A stretch of 37,262 nt of DNA from an uncultured Acidimicrobiales bacterium (lineage in GTDB: Bacteria > Actinomycetota > Acidimicrobiia > Acidimicrobiales > SHLQ01): positions 1 through 37,262 of the forward strand of contig CALLAA010000082.1 in assembly GCA_938002955.1 (NCBI GenBank). Direction: 5' to 3'. The notes beneath the pieces are model-generated. The model was not told the DNA's origin, made no database searches, and saw only the letters and a program-made list of their open reading frames with translations. Shown here one piece after another: positions 1 through 8,312 of this stretch (position 1 is its first letter; the number at the start of each line of letters is the position of its first letter). A program made the translations under genes and the position numbers.

Positions 1-1
1 G

Positions 2-148
2 ATCGACTGGGCGAACACCAGCAACACGCCCCTCGCCTTCACCGGCAGCGAAGCGACCCGATTGGTATGGCTTGCGTTCGTTCTATTGGGTGCTGGACTG
101 TTCGTTCTCGGCGCTCGGAACATGCTCCGGACAGAAACCGACGCCTAG
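2..148 (+). CDS. C-terminal end of a sortase-anchored surface protein (partial)
   Basis: The 48 residues before the TAG stop at 146-148 form a cell-wall sorting signal: an LAFTG pentapeptide, a short spacer (SEATR), a hydrophobic segment (LVWLAFVLLGAGLFVLGA) and a basic tail (RNMLRTETDA). LAxTG pentapeptides are the type recognised by class E sortases of high-GC Gram-positive bacteria, which cleave between T and G and link the protein to the wall. The rest of the protein lies upstream of the window, so its function cannot be said. The open frame runs from base 2 without a start codon. No sortase gene is present in this window. Confidence 0.72.
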   Translation: MDWANTSNTPLAFTGSEATRLVWLAFVLLGAGLFVLGARNMLRTETDA

Positions 149-159
149 CCGCTTCGGTG

Positions 160-612
160 CTACCCGGATTGCGCCACTCCGCGTATTCCGGGACGGTTCT
201 TGTACTCGTTGATCAGTTGCAACTCGACCCCGACGGCGAAGCCGTCGACATAGACCAGCAACCGGTGACCGTAGGCGCTCAACGTGGGCGCCCCAGGCGC
301 AATACCGGTAACCGTCGCCGGACCCCAATACTCGACCCGATCGACCCCGGGCCGATCCGTCAACTCCTCGATGAGCTCATCGAGCGCGGCGCTCTTGCCG
401 CCCTCGCCGTCGTCCGCGAAGTCGTCGTCCAGGAGCAGCGCGAGGTCCGCTCCCTGCAACAGCTCCGGCTCGTCTGGTCCGCCGTCTTCTCCGAAGGGCC
501 AGAACGCAACGATCGCGATGAGCGCCACCAGGACCCCCGCCGCGACCGTTCCGAGCAAGACCCGTTGATCGTCGCTCGTGCTCGGCTCGCCCTCGATGAC
601 CTCGTCCTGCAT
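160..612 (-). CDS. Small single-pass membrane protein, unknown function
   Basis: This encodes 150 residues starting at the ATG at 612 (MQDEVIEGEPST). The frame is open further upstream, but that part overlaps the preceding gene. A short acidic N-terminus of about 20 residues is followed by one transmembrane helix (about residues 20-42, VLLGTVAAGVLVALIAIVAF), an acidic linker rich in D, E and G, and a small C-terminal domain of about 85 residues (LDELIEELTDRPGVDRVEYW onward). The pattern suggests a membrane anchor with an outside domain. It lies 10 nt downstream of the broken SIMPL gene on the same strand and was probably co-transcribed with it. I do not recognise the family. Confidence 0.7.
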   Translation of the reverse strand: MQDEVIEGEPSTSDDQRVLLGTVAAGVLVALIAIVAFWPFGEDGGPDEPELLQGADLALLLDDDFADDGEGGKSAALDELIEELTDRPGVDRVEYWGPATVTGIAPGAPTLSAYGHRLLVYVDGFAVGVELQLINEYKNRPGIRGVAQSG

Positions 613-622
613 GGCGACGAGC

Positions 623-1227
623 TTAGGAGGCCTCGTAGACGAGCGTGACCGAGGCCCGCACATCCTGATCGGCAGCCTCGAGTGGCGCCGACTCGGACAT
701 CATTGCGGTGCGCATCATTGGCCCGCCGTGCGTCGAGCCACCTTCGATCAGCTCGATGAGGTTCCCGAGCGCAAGCCCAGCTGCATCGGCGAAACCTGCG
801 CCTTCCTGCGGGCATCCTCGACCGCCAGCCGTCGAGACGCATCGTGAGCGGGATTGTCGCTGCGAACCCTCCACTGTGGGCCGTGCACCGAAACGTCGGC
901 CAGTTCGGCCGAACGCTCGAGCAGATCGAAGGCCGCCACGGCGTCGTCGATCGTGCACTCGACCCCAGCGTGGGCATCCCAACCATCGCGGACCTCGCGG
1001 TCGTTAACCCACCGAGTTCTTGGGTGGACACGAGCGTGCTGCACGCCCCGTTGGTGCTCGTCTACCCCGACACTCTCAAGCAATGCAAGAACCGATTGGG
1101 CTGCCGCCGTCGCCTGGGCCAGTGCAGCGGGAGCCTCGTCGGCGTGCCCCGCACAGGAGAAGTTGAACGACGCCTCATCGGGCGCACTCGATGTGTGCCC
1201 GGTGCCGGTAACGCGAATCTGTGCCAT
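623..1227 (-). pseudogene. SIMPL-domain (DUF541) protein gene with a frameshift
   Basis: Starting at the ATG at 1227 (MAQIRVTGTGHTSSAPDEAS), the first ~144 codons read as a SIMPL/DUF541 protein, with the characteristic VxGxG start and the late motif DASRRLAVEDARRKAQ. After KAQ the frame degenerates and stops at about 748. The expected continuation (FADAAGLALGNLIELIEGG, then VRASVTLVYEAS, a typical SIMPL ending) is in another frame that stops with TAA at 623-625. The change falls near 790-800, in the stretch read on the minus strand as GCGCAGGTTTCGCC, and is consistent with one missing base. The combined length, about 201 residues, matches intact SIMPL proteins. SIMPL proteins are usually secreted or envelope-associated; no signal peptide is seen here. 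It could be a real pseudogene or a sequencing or assembly error. Confidence 0.78.
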
Positions 1228-1266
1228 CGATCGACCGTAGTGCAGGTGCTCGACCCTCGCCCACCT

Positions 1267-1279
1267 ACCAAATTTTGGT
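1267..1279. promoter_or_regulatory. Short palindrome in divergent promoter region
   Basis: ACCAAA-T-TTTGGT is a perfect 6+6 bp inverted repeat around one central base. It lies in the 111-bp gap between the divergent SIMPL gene and the membrane histidine kinase. It is AT-rich compared with its surroundings, as operator or promoter DNA often is. No regulator can be assigned. Confidence 0.22.
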
Positions 1280-1338
1280 GTAATTCGGCTCAGAAGCGCC
1301 GCTCTCTAAGTCGATCCGAGCGCCTCACCGATGGACTG

Positions 1339-3087
1339 ATGATGTCCACGAGCCCCTCTCACTTCCCGACGCGTCAGCGAGCTTCGCTCAGCCTGACGGT
1401 CGCGATTGCCGTCGTCGGTACGGTCGGGTTTCTCGTCACGGACGGATCGACCAAGACGACCATCTGGAACATCGCAACCGGCTTGTTGCTCGTCGGCATG
1501 GCCACGAACATCGTGCGCTTCCAGTCCGATCGGGCCCGGCCGTGGTGTCTGGTCTGGGCAGGCCTGGCACTCGCCTACGTCGCTGGGCTCTTGATGTCCT
1601 ATGGGACTCACATCGGGTACACGCCCGAGGCTCCCTCCATCGTCGATGCAATGCGGCTCTCGAACTACGTCCTCGCAACCATCGGCGCGCTGTTCGTCCT
1701 CGCTCGCTACGACCAACGAACCGGAGCCCGAGCAATGCTTGAGATCGTCATGGTGACGATTACCGGCGCCATGGTCATCTGGTTTTACGTCGGACTGCCG
1801 ACGATCGAATCCGTCGAGATGACGGTGGCCCAAACCCTCGTCGCGGCGGCATACCCACTCGGCAACGTGTTGCTGCTGGCCGTCATCGTCACCGTCGGTG
1901 TGCGACTCGTTCACCGACCCGGTTCCCTGCTGCTACTCACGCTCGGACTCGCCGGAAACCTCGCCGCCGACTTCTTGTTCAGCGTGCAAAACCTTCGAGG
2001 CACGTACGAGCCCGGTGGCTGGATCGATCTCGGGTGGTTACTCTGCTTCGCCGGGCTTTCGATGGGTCCCGCCTGGCCCGACCCACTGCATCGAGTCGAC
2101 CGAGAAACGCTCCTGCTCGCCGAGCAAGGCCACCTAACCATCGGACGTTTCTCGATGCTCGCCTTCGCACTGCTGGTCGGACCGATGATTCTCGTCGACC
2201 GAACCGTCAACATCGCCGACACCTCCGACGTACTGGTCGTGGTCGGATCCGCAATCGTGTCCAGCCTGGCCGTTGCACGGCTCGTGCTCCACAACTCTGA
2301 CCTCGCAGCGACCGAAGCCGAAGTCCGAGCCACGAGCGAGCAACTACTCCTTGCGAACGCCGAACTCGACGAGGCCAAGACCGAACGACAAAAGCTGCTG
2401 TGGCGGGTCCAACGTGCCGTCGAAGAAGAACGCAGTCGAATCGCCGCCGACATCCACGACCGGCCCATCCAAGAGCTCACCGTCGTCGGGTATCAACTCG
2501 AGCGCGTATCGCTGGCCCTCGCTCGCGGCGACATCGAACTCGCCGAAGAGATCATCGACGGCGCAGCCGACGGCCTCACCGCACAACTCGGCGAGCTCCG
2601 CACGATCATGACCGACATCCGTCCTCCCGTTCTCGATGAACGCGGACTCGTCGGAGCACTGGAAGATTCCGCAACACGGTTCATGAGGACCAACGAAGGA
2701 ACCACGGTCGCAATCACGTCATCGGTGAGCTCGCTCGAAGGTGAACTCGAAACAGCCCTCTACCGGGTCGCCCAAGAGTCTTTTGCGAACATCGCTCGAC
2801 ACGCTGGCCCCTGCACGGTTCAGGTCGACGTCGTCGAGATCGATGACAGCATCTCGATGACGATCACCGATTCGGGGCGAGGCTTCCGACATACCGACAT
2901 TGGTCGCCTCGTCGCCGACGGCGGGTACGGCATTGCCAGCATGCGCGAGCGGATCTCCATGCTCGATGGCGACCTGCAGATCGACTCGACGCCGGGCAAC
3001 GGAACGACCATCCGATTTACCGTGCCCTCGCCAACCCTCACAGTTACCCCGGACTCGACCGCTCAGCTCGCTGGAGCTACCCCATGA
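1339..3087 (+). CDS. Membrane sensor histidine kinase, NarL/HisKA_3 type
   Basis: This encodes 582 residues from ATG at 1339 (a second ATG follows at 1342). The frame is open upstream to 844, but that part is antisense to the SIMPL gene, so I reject it. The N-terminal ~330 residues hold about nine or ten hydrophobic helices. A coiled-coil-like stretch (ATEAEVRATSEQLLLANAEL) leads into a HisKA_3 domain with phospho-acceptor His373 in AADIHDRPIQE, preceded by EEERSRI. The HATPase domain has an N-box (ESFANIARHAG), a G1-like motif (DSGRGF) and a late GYGIASMRERI/GNGTTIRFTV. HisKA_3 kinases normally signal to receiver proteins with a LuxR-type HTH. Here the next gene, overlapping by ATGA, is a receiver without an HTH. 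The sensed signal is unknown, and the membrane part has no recognisable sensor domain. Confidence 0.9.
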   Translation: MMSTSPSHFPTRQRASLSLTVAIAVVGTVGFLVTDGSTKTTIWNIATGLLLVGMATNIVRFQSDRARPWCLVWAGLALAYVAGLLMSYGTHIGYTPEAPSIVDAMRLSNYVLATIGALFVLARYDQRTGARAMLEIVMVTITGAMVIWFYVGLPTIESVEMTVAQTLVAAAYPLGNVLLLAVIVTVGVRLVHRPGSLLLLTLGLAGNLAADFLFSVQNLRGTYEPGGWIDLGWLLCFAGLSMGPAWPDPLHRVDRETLLLAEQGHLTIGRFSMLAFALLVGPMILVDRTVNIADTSDVLVVVGSAIVSSLAVARLVLHNSDLAATEAEVRATSEQLLLANAELDEAKTERQKLLWRVQRAVEEERSRIAADIHDRPIQELTVVGYQLERVSLALARGDIELAEEIIDGAADGLTAQLGELRTIMTDIRPPVLDERGLVGALEDSATRFMRTNEGTTVAITSSVSSLEGELETALYRVAQESFANIARHAGPCTVQVDVVEIDDSISMTITDSGRGFRHTDIGRLVADGGYGIASMRERISMLDGDLQIDSTPGNGTTIRFTVPSPTLTVTPDSTAQLAGATP

Positions 3088-3491
3088 CCTCGGCATCCAC
3101 AATGAGCGAGACCATACGGGTCGTCATCGTCGACGACTCGGCGACCATTCGCACCATGCTCGGCGCCTTGTTCAACGAGATTCCGACGATCTCGGTCTGC
3201 GGGATGGCCGAGAACGGTTCCGAAGGCGTCAATCTGGTGCTCGCCGAGCGCCCCGACGTCGTCGTGATGGACATGCAGATGCCGCTGCTGAACGGTCTTG
3301 ACGCCGCACGGCAAATACTCGAGCACTGGCCCGATGCCCGCATCATCATGAACTCGGCATTCGGTGACCAAGCACTCATCGACGAAGCCAGCTCCGTCGG
3401 CATCGCCGACTACATCACCAAAGACCAACGACCATCAGCCTTGGTGCGAGCAGTCCTTGCGACCGGCACGACGTCGGGAGGAGCACGATGA
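3084..3491 (+). CDS. Single-domain response regulator (CheY-like receiver)
   Basis: This encodes 135 residues starting at an ATG that overlaps the kinase stop (ATGA, 3084-3087). It is a complete receiver domain: acidic pair in [10 protein letters not shown], phospho-acceptor Asp63 in [12 protein letters not shown], switch Ser in IIMNSAFGD, and conserved Lys in YITKDQRPS. After the last helix only about ten residues remain (TGTTSGGAR), so there is no DNA-binding or enzymatic output domain. The sequence around the Asp resembles CheB/NarL-class receivers. It overlaps the hybrid kinase gene by 4 nt. It may act as a diffusible phosphate carrier between the two kinases, or bind another protein. Confidence 0.92.
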   Translation: MTSASTMSETIRVVIVDDSATIRTMLGALFNEIPTISVCGMAENGSEGVNLVLAERPDVVVMDMQMPLLNGLDAARQILEHWPDARIIMNSAFGDQALIDEASSVGIADYITKDQRPSALVRAVLATGTTSGGAR

Positions 3492-6394
3492 CCCTCCAGT
3501 TCACCGCCCATCTGCTCGCAATGACCGAGATGAACACCGACCTCGCCGTCGTCCGCAAGGAACAGGACCTCATCGACATCGCATCGAGCTACATCACCCG
3601 CATCTTCGAGGCGAACCGGGTCAGCTTGCTGCTCCTCGACGAAGAACGGACACACTGGCGAATCGTGACCCTGAGCGGGCAGCGCAATGGCGACCACCTG
3701 CTCACCGAACTGCCCGTTGCAGGTTCGATCGTCGAGGCGTTCCGCAATGCCGAGGCCGGTGTCTGCCAGGTGGATGACCTGCTCGCGACACCGCTCACCG
3801 GATCAACGATTCTGACCGACCGTGGTTACCGCTCGTTAGTTGCGTGCAACCTGCAACTCGACGGCGAGTTTTGTGGCAGCCTCAACCTCGTATCACCCGA
3901 AGTCGAGGCGTTCAACGAAGAACAACTGCTGATTGCTCGCCACGCTGCTGCGTTTCTCTCTGCAGCCCTGCAAAACGTCGACCGTTTCACCAAGTCGCGG
4001 CGGCAGTACACCGATTCGGCCGTTCTCAATACCGTCGCCGACCGACTCACCAGGGGCAGGTCGTTCAGCGGTACTGCCGCCCACGCTCTCGCTGCGGTAG
4101 CCGACCACCTCAACGTCGAACACTGCACGCTCGTGACCGAAAATCTCGATGGGCTCGCGCCACTCGGTGATCTGGTCTATCCGCTCGGCTCCCTAGAGGA
4201 CCCGCTCGGGTACATCGTCTTGCGCTCATCGTCGCCGATCACCGAACACGCCCGAGAATTCGTTCCAAAGGTTGGACGTCAGATCGCCGCAGCGCTCGAA
4301 CGCGAGCAATTGATCCAGGCAACGAACGCCGCGCGAGAAGCCGCCGAGCAAGCAAACCACGCAAAGAGCACGTTCCTCGCAAATATGTCGCACGAGCTGC
4401 GGACCCCAATGAACGGCGTGATCGGCATGACGAGCCTGCTCCTCGAAACACCGCTCCAACCCGAACAGCTCGAGTTCGTCAAGACGATTCGAACCAGCGG
4501 CGACTCACTCCTCACGGTCATCAACGACATCCTCGACTTCTCCAAGATCGAAGCTGGCAAGCTCGACCTTTCGCCCTGCGTGTTCTCGCTCAGTCGATGC
4601 ATCGAAGACTCACTCGACATCGTCAGCCACCGCGCACACGAGAGCGAAATCAACCTCGCGTACTCGATGGACCCGGACATGGCGGACACCTTCGTCTCCG
4701 ACGTGACACGAATCGGCCAAATCCTGAACAACCTGCTGAGCAACGCCTGCAAGTTCACCGAGGAGGGCGAGGTGCTCGTCGAGGTCGACGGTTCGCCGGT
4801 CACCGCCGAAGACGGGACCGTGCACTACGACATGCGAATCGCGGTCGAGGACACCGGGATCGGCATCCCGGCCGAACGACTCGATCGTTTGTTCAAGTCG
4901 TTCAGTCAGGTCGATGCGTCGACGACACGACGCTTTGGAGGCACCGGGCTCGGTCTTGCGATCAGCCGCCAGCTCGCCGAGCTCCTCGGCGGAAGCCTGA
5001 CGGTCACGAGCGAAGAAGGCGTCGGGTCGCGTTTCGAGCTTCACATTCCCTTGCCGGCCGCGACGACCCAGATCCGCGAACGTCACCAAAGCGACCCGCC
5101 ACCGAAGATGATCGGCTCGTCTGTTCTCGTCGTCGATGACATTGCGACGAACCGGCGAATACTCCAGAAGCAGCTCGAATCATGGGAGATATTTCCCACG
5201 CTCGCTGCCACGCCGTACGCAGCGCTGGACTTTGTCGAGACACAGCCATTCGATGTTGCGATTCTCGACATGCAGATGCCGGGCATGGACGGACTCGAAT
5301 TGGCCTACAAGATCCGCGAGCTGCGGCCGACCATGCCGTTGCTCTTGCTGAGCTCACTCGGACTCACCGAGGTTCCAAATGACGAGGTCTTCACCGCGCG
5401 CATGAACAAACCGGTGAAGCCGTCGGCACTGTTCGATGCCCTGATCTCGATTTTCGACGCCACCACATCGACCGGCCAGACAGCGGCCGTGACAAGCCAG
5501 CTCGACGAGGATTTTGCCGAGCATCATCCACTGCGGATTCTGCTCGCCGAAGACAACGTCGTGAACCAGAAAGTGGCCGTCGGGTTGCTGTCACGACTCG
5601 GATACCTGACCGACGTCGTCGGCAACGGCCTCGAGGCGATCGAGGCCATTGGGCGGCAGCACTATGACGTCATCTTGATGGACATTCAGATGCCGGAGAT
5701 GGACGGAGAAGAAGCCACTGCGGTGATCCGATCCACGGTGGCATCGGACGATCAGCCTCGAATCATCGCGATGACCGCACACGCCTTGGCCGAAGATCGA
5801 GCTCGTTTCCTCGCCGCGGGCATGGACGACTACGTGAGCAAGCCAATTCGGGTCGAGCAGCTGTGCGAAGCACTAAGTCGAGCAGCCGAGCAGGTCGCCT
5901 CCCCAAGCATCGCCGACGGTTCGCCAACGCTGGGTTCCATCGACGAGCGGCCGCTTGTGCCGCCGCCGACACCCAATGCTGCGTCTGGTGCGCCGCCGCT
6001 GCCGAGCAATTTCCACCAGAGCAATGTCGACCAGAGCGTTATCGACCACGGCGTCCTCGACGAGTTTGCCGAGATGATGGGTGAGGGTGGCGCGGCCGTG
6101 GTCTCGGGTCTGGTCTGCACTTATGTTTCGGAATCGACCAAGCTCATCGAACAGATCGCGGAGGAAACCGACCTCGACACCGTTCGGATCGCGGCCCACA
6201 CACTGAAGTCCTCGAGCCGGTCGATGGGCGCCCTCCAGCTCGGCGAACTCGCCGAGACGATCGAACGCTCGATCCGCGAAGGGGCCGGCGAAAGAGTCTC
6301 GGCAGAACGGGCCCGCATACGCGACGAGTTCACGGCTGCGAGGAACGAACTGCTGGAGGCCCGTCCGCCCGACGACATGCCCCTCGCAAGCTGA
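3488..6394 (+). CDS. Hybrid histidine kinase: GAF, HisKA, HATPase, REC, REC, HPt
   Basis: This encodes 968 residues starting at ATG 3488 in a 4-nt overlap with the receiver gene. An N-terminal GAF domain covers about residues 20-160, and a second, weaker GAF-like region covers about 180-280. A short coiled coil leads to HisKA with His302 ([11 protein letters not shown]) and a HATPase domain ([28 protein letters not shown]). Next come REC1 (about 544-660, Asp594 in [10 protein letters not shown]), REC2 (about 680-800, Asp732 in [10 protein letters not shown], Lys in VSKPI) and a C-terminal HPt domain with His904 ([14 protein letters not shown]). All phosphotransfer residues look intact, so the protein carries a full His-Asp-His relay. 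No transmembrane segment is seen, so it is probably cytosolic and senses through GAF. BarA- and TorS-like kinases share this layout. Its partner is probably one of the two upstream proteins. Confidence 0.93.
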   Translation: MTLQFTAHLLAMTEMNTDLAVVRKEQDLIDIASSYITRIFEANRVSLLLLDEERTHWRIVTLSGQRNGDHLLTELPVAGSIVEAFRNAEAGVCQVDDLLATPLTGSTILTDRGYRSLVACNLQLDGEFCGSLNLVSPEVEAFNEEQLLIARHAAAFLSAALQNVDRFTKSRRQYTDSAVLNTVADRLTRGRSFSGTAAHALAAVADHLNVEHCTLVTENLDGLAPLGDLVYPLGSLEDPLGYIVLRSSSPITEHAREFVPKVGRQIAAALEREQLIQATNAAREAAEQANHAKSTFLANMSHELRTPMNGVIGMTSLLLETPLQPEQLEFVKTIRTSGDSLLTVINDILDFSKIEAGKLDLSPCVFSLSRCIEDSLDIVSHRAHESEINLAYSMDPDMADTFVSDVTRIGQILNNLLSNACKFTEEGEVLVEVDGSPVTAEDGTVHYDMRIAVEDTGIGIPAERLDRLFKSFSQVDASTTRRFGGTGLGLAISRQLAELLGGSLTVTSEEGVGSRFELHIPLPAATTQIRERHQSDPPPKMIGSSVLVVDDIATNRRILQKQLESWEIFPTLAATPYAALDFVETQPFDVAILDMQMPGMDGLELAYKIRELRPTMPLLLLSSLGLTEVPNDEVFTARMNKPVKPSALFDALISIFDATTSTGQTAAVTSQLDEDFAEHHPLRILLAEDNVVNQKVAVGLLSRLGYLTDVVGNGLEAIEAIGRQHYDVILMDIQMPEMDGEEATAVIRSTVASDDQPRIIAMTAHALAEDRARFLAAGMDDYVSKPIRVEQLCEALSRAAEQVASPSIADGSPTLGSIDERPLVPPPTPNAASGAPPLPSNFHQSNVDQSVIDHGVLDEFAEMMGEGGAAVVSGLVCTYVSESTKLIEQIAEETDLDTVRIAAHTLKSSSRSMGALQLGELAETIERSIREGAGERVSAERARIRDEFTAARNELLEARPPDDMPLAS

Positions 6395-6398
6395 TAGG

Positions 6399-7259
6399 TC
6401 AGTCGATCAGCGCGTCGCTTCGAACACGGGCTTCCTCGGCGTCGATGTGCGCCTGCAAGACACGACCGAAGAGCTGTTCGGTTCGTTCCAGGCGCCCGAT
6501 CACGTTCGGCTTTTCGGTGTAGGCAAAGATCGCTGCATGCCGCGGTTTCGAATCTGCGGCGACGCGGCTCACCGCATGCAGCGAATAGCGACCTCGGAAG
6601 ATCTGCATGTCGCCCGGACGAAGGTCGAGCGTCTTCACGCCCGTGCGGCCGCCTTCGAGGACGTGCTGAATATGCGTGAACCCCTCGTCGCCATCGGAAC
6701 GAATCGCAGGCACGTACTCGAACAGGCCCCCGTCGTCGGCCTCCTCGACGAGCACCGTTACCGCGAACTCGTTCGTGTCGAAGTGCCACGTGAACTGCTG
6801 GCCTGGATCCAAAATGTTGGCGGTCAACCCAGCGAGCGGGTCGGCGTATGGATGCAACTCGGGGATCTCGAGGCAGTCGGCGAGGAACGTCGCGAGGTCC
6901 GGGTGTTCGAACATGTACCGCATTGCGGTCGTGTCCTCCCACGAGTCGCCGGGGATGAACCCGCTCGATCGTTCGAGAAACGTGTTCATTGGGTGGTCGT
7001 CGGGGTACTCCTCGTTGTGGTGAAAGTGGAAGTACGGGTTGATCACCTGCGTCGAGAAGTGCGTTGTTGACTTGCGCTCCCAGATCTCGGCACCGAGACG
7101 ATCGAGGGCCTCGGGGCGGACCAGGTCCTTGATCACGGCACAGCCGCTCTCGCGGAGGCCCTCGCGGGCGTGGTCGACGGCGGCGCGATAGCCGTCGGAG
7201 TTGGGCTGATCGATCGGATATCGGTCGAGGTCGATGAGTTCGTTCAGGCTGATGCTCAT
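6399..7259 (-). CDS. 2-oxoglutarate/Fe(II) oxygenase, BesD/ArpA-like
   Basis: This encodes 286 residues from ATG 7259. It has an iron-binding triad H159-x-D161 in TWHFDTNEFAVTVLV with distal His228 in RYSLHAVSRV, and Arg240 (SKPRHAAIFAY) as the likely 2-oxoglutarate clamp. The segments GGLFEYVPAIRS, VKTLDLRPGDMQIFRGRYSLH and the C-terminal IFAYTEKPNVI are, from memory, typical of the family that includes the free-amino-acid halogenase BesD and related hydroxylases. Halogenases of that family have Gly in place of the Asp. The Asp here predicts hydroxylation, not halogenation. Its start lies 2 nt after the dehydrogenase stop, so the two form an operon. The substrate is probably a small, amino-acid-like acid, but this is inference. 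Confidence 0.85.
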   Translation of the reverse strand: MSISLNELIDLDRYPIDQPNSDGYRAAVDHAREGLRESGCAVIKDLVRPEALDRLGAEIWERKSTTHFSTQVINPYFHFHHNEEYPDDHPMNTFLERSSGFIPGDSWEDTTAMRYMFEHPDLATFLADCLEIPELHPYADPLAGLTANILDPGQQFTWHFDTNEFAVTVLVEEADDGGLFEYVPAIRSDGDEGFTHIQHVLEGGRTGVKTLDLRPGDMQIFRGRYSLHAVSRVAADSKPRHAAIFAYTEKPNVIGRLERTEQLFGRVLQAHIDAEEARVRSDALID

Positions 7260-7261
7260 AG

Positions 7262-8173
7262 TTATGCCTCCCAGTGCGGTACCCAGTCCCCGTCGAGACG
7301 AAAGGACAGCTGGGCGTCATCTTCGATTCGCTTTGCGACGTGCAGTTCGCCAACGTCGGCGCCGTAACGCTCGGTTGCCCGGGCGAAGGTGGCCTGGGCC
7401 TGTTCGGTCATTGGAAGGTCCGTGCCGACGTTTTCGCTGAGTTCCATGGTCAGACCCAGGTCCTTCATGCAGAGGTCGAGGGTGAAGCTCGGGTCGTAGT
7501 GTCCAGCGAAGATCGATGGCGCGTCGTGGCGTGCCACGAAGCTGTCACCGACCGAGTCCTTGATTGCATCCCACAACACGTCGAGTTCGACGCCGTTCGC
7601 CATGCCGAGCGCAAACCCCTCGCCGATCGACGCGGCCGCGATGAACCACAGCTGATTGGTGACGAGTTTGGTGACGTTGCCGGTCCCGAGGGGTCCGCAC
7701 TTGATGGCGCGGCCAAGATGTTCGAGCACCGGTACGACCCGATCGAGATCGTCTGGGGTGCCTCCGGCGAATAGCGTGAGCTTGCCGTTGCGAGCCCCAT
7801 CGACGGCACCCGTCACCGGACTGTCGACCACGGTCACCCCTTCTGGGGTCTGGCCGGCGAGTTCGATGACGAAGTCCTTCCGGTTGGTCGTGAGGTCGAC
7901 CCAAATGTTGCCCGCCGAAAGCTCACCGAGCGCACCGCCGTCGACCATGACCGCCTGCACATGATCTGGTCGTGGAAGCGACGTCATGAGGAGGTCGGCG
8001 TGCCGGGCACACTCGTTGGCGTCACTCGCCGCCGTGCACCCACCGGCGACAGCAGCGGCCACCGCATCGGTGTTGATATCGAATGCCATGACGTCGTAGC
8101 CAGCCGCAGCGAGGCGGGTGGCCATTGGGCCTCCCATGTTGCCGAGCCCTACGAAACCGATTCGTTCTGCCAT
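7262..8173 (-). CDS. NAD(P)-dependent beta-hydroxyacid dehydrogenase (3-hydroxyisobutyrate dehydrogenase family)
   Basis: This encodes 303 residues from ATG 8173. The N-terminal Rossmann fold has the fingerprint IGFVGLGNMGGPMATRL. The family signature DSPVTGAVDGARNGKLTLFAGG follows, and the catalytic lysine is probably Lys169 in GTGNVTKLVTNQLWF. The C-terminal helical domain includes the family motif KDLGLTMEL. Members oxidise 3-hydroxyisobutyrate, glycerate or tartronate semialdehyde, or related beta-hydroxyacids; the substrate here cannot be read from sequence. The gene precedes the oxygenase by 2 nt and faces the LysR gene. One reading is that the oxygenase hydroxylates a small acid and this enzyme oxidises the product to a semialdehyde or keto acid. 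Family membership is solid; the pathway is a guess. Confidence 0.9.
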   Translation of the reverse strand: MAERIGFVGLGNMGGPMATRLAAAGYDVMAFDINTDAVAAAVAGGCTAASDANECARHADLLMTSLPRPDHVQAVMVDGGALGELSAGNIWVDLTTNRKDFVIELAGQTPEGVTVVDSPVTGAVDGARNGKLTLFAGGTPDDLDRVVPVLEHLGRAIKCGPLGTGNVTKLVTNQLWFIAAASIGEGFALGMANGVELDVLWDAIKDSVGDSFVARHDAPSIFAGHYDPSFTLDLCMKDLGLTMELSENVGTDLPMTEQAQATFARATERYGADVGELHVAKRIEDDAQLSFRLDGDWVPHWEA

Positions 8174-8222
8174 GTCACGTCCTTGATCGGGCCAGCGTTG
8201 CGGTTGGTCGCAGCGATGCAGT

Positions 8223-8239
8223 GGGGACAGGCCCCATTG
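8223..8239 (+). repeat. 17-bp direct repeat, copy 1 (GGGGACAGGCCCCATTG)
   Basis: This is an exact 17-bp match to 8333-8349, on the same strand and 110 bp apart. The core GGGG-ACAG-GCCCC can pair with itself as a short hairpin. It lies in the intergenic region upstream of the dehydrogenase start. It may be a remnant of a dispersed REP-like element or a regulatory repeat. I did not find a third copy in the window. Confidence 0.7.
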
Positions 8240-8274
8240 CAGCTGTTCTGGCGTGGAAGCACCGTAAATGTGGC

Positions 8275-8289
8275 TTGATCGATGGTCAA
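8275..8289. promoter_or_regulatory. Candidate LysR-type operator (TTGA-N7-TCAA)
   Basis: TTGATCGATGGTCAA in the divergent intergenic region has the partial dyad and T-N(x)-A form expected of LysR-type binding sites. It is 24 bp upstream of the LysR ATG at 8313 and about 100 bp upstream of the dehydrogenase start. LysR proteins usually control the divergent neighbour and themselves from such a region. The site is short and could occur by chance. Confidence 0.35.
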
Positions 8290-8312
8290 TCCCGTGATTT
8301 GCTCATGTTTAT

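Noticed and set aside
844-1338. Upstream extension of the sensor kinase frame by about 165 codons
   Set aside because: It is antisense to the SIMPL gene and lacks domain or membrane character; the ATG at 1339 starts just before the first helix.
6399-7259. Amino-acid halogenase
   Set aside because: The iron site has HxD; halogenases of this family need Gly or Ala in place of the Asp to bind chloride.
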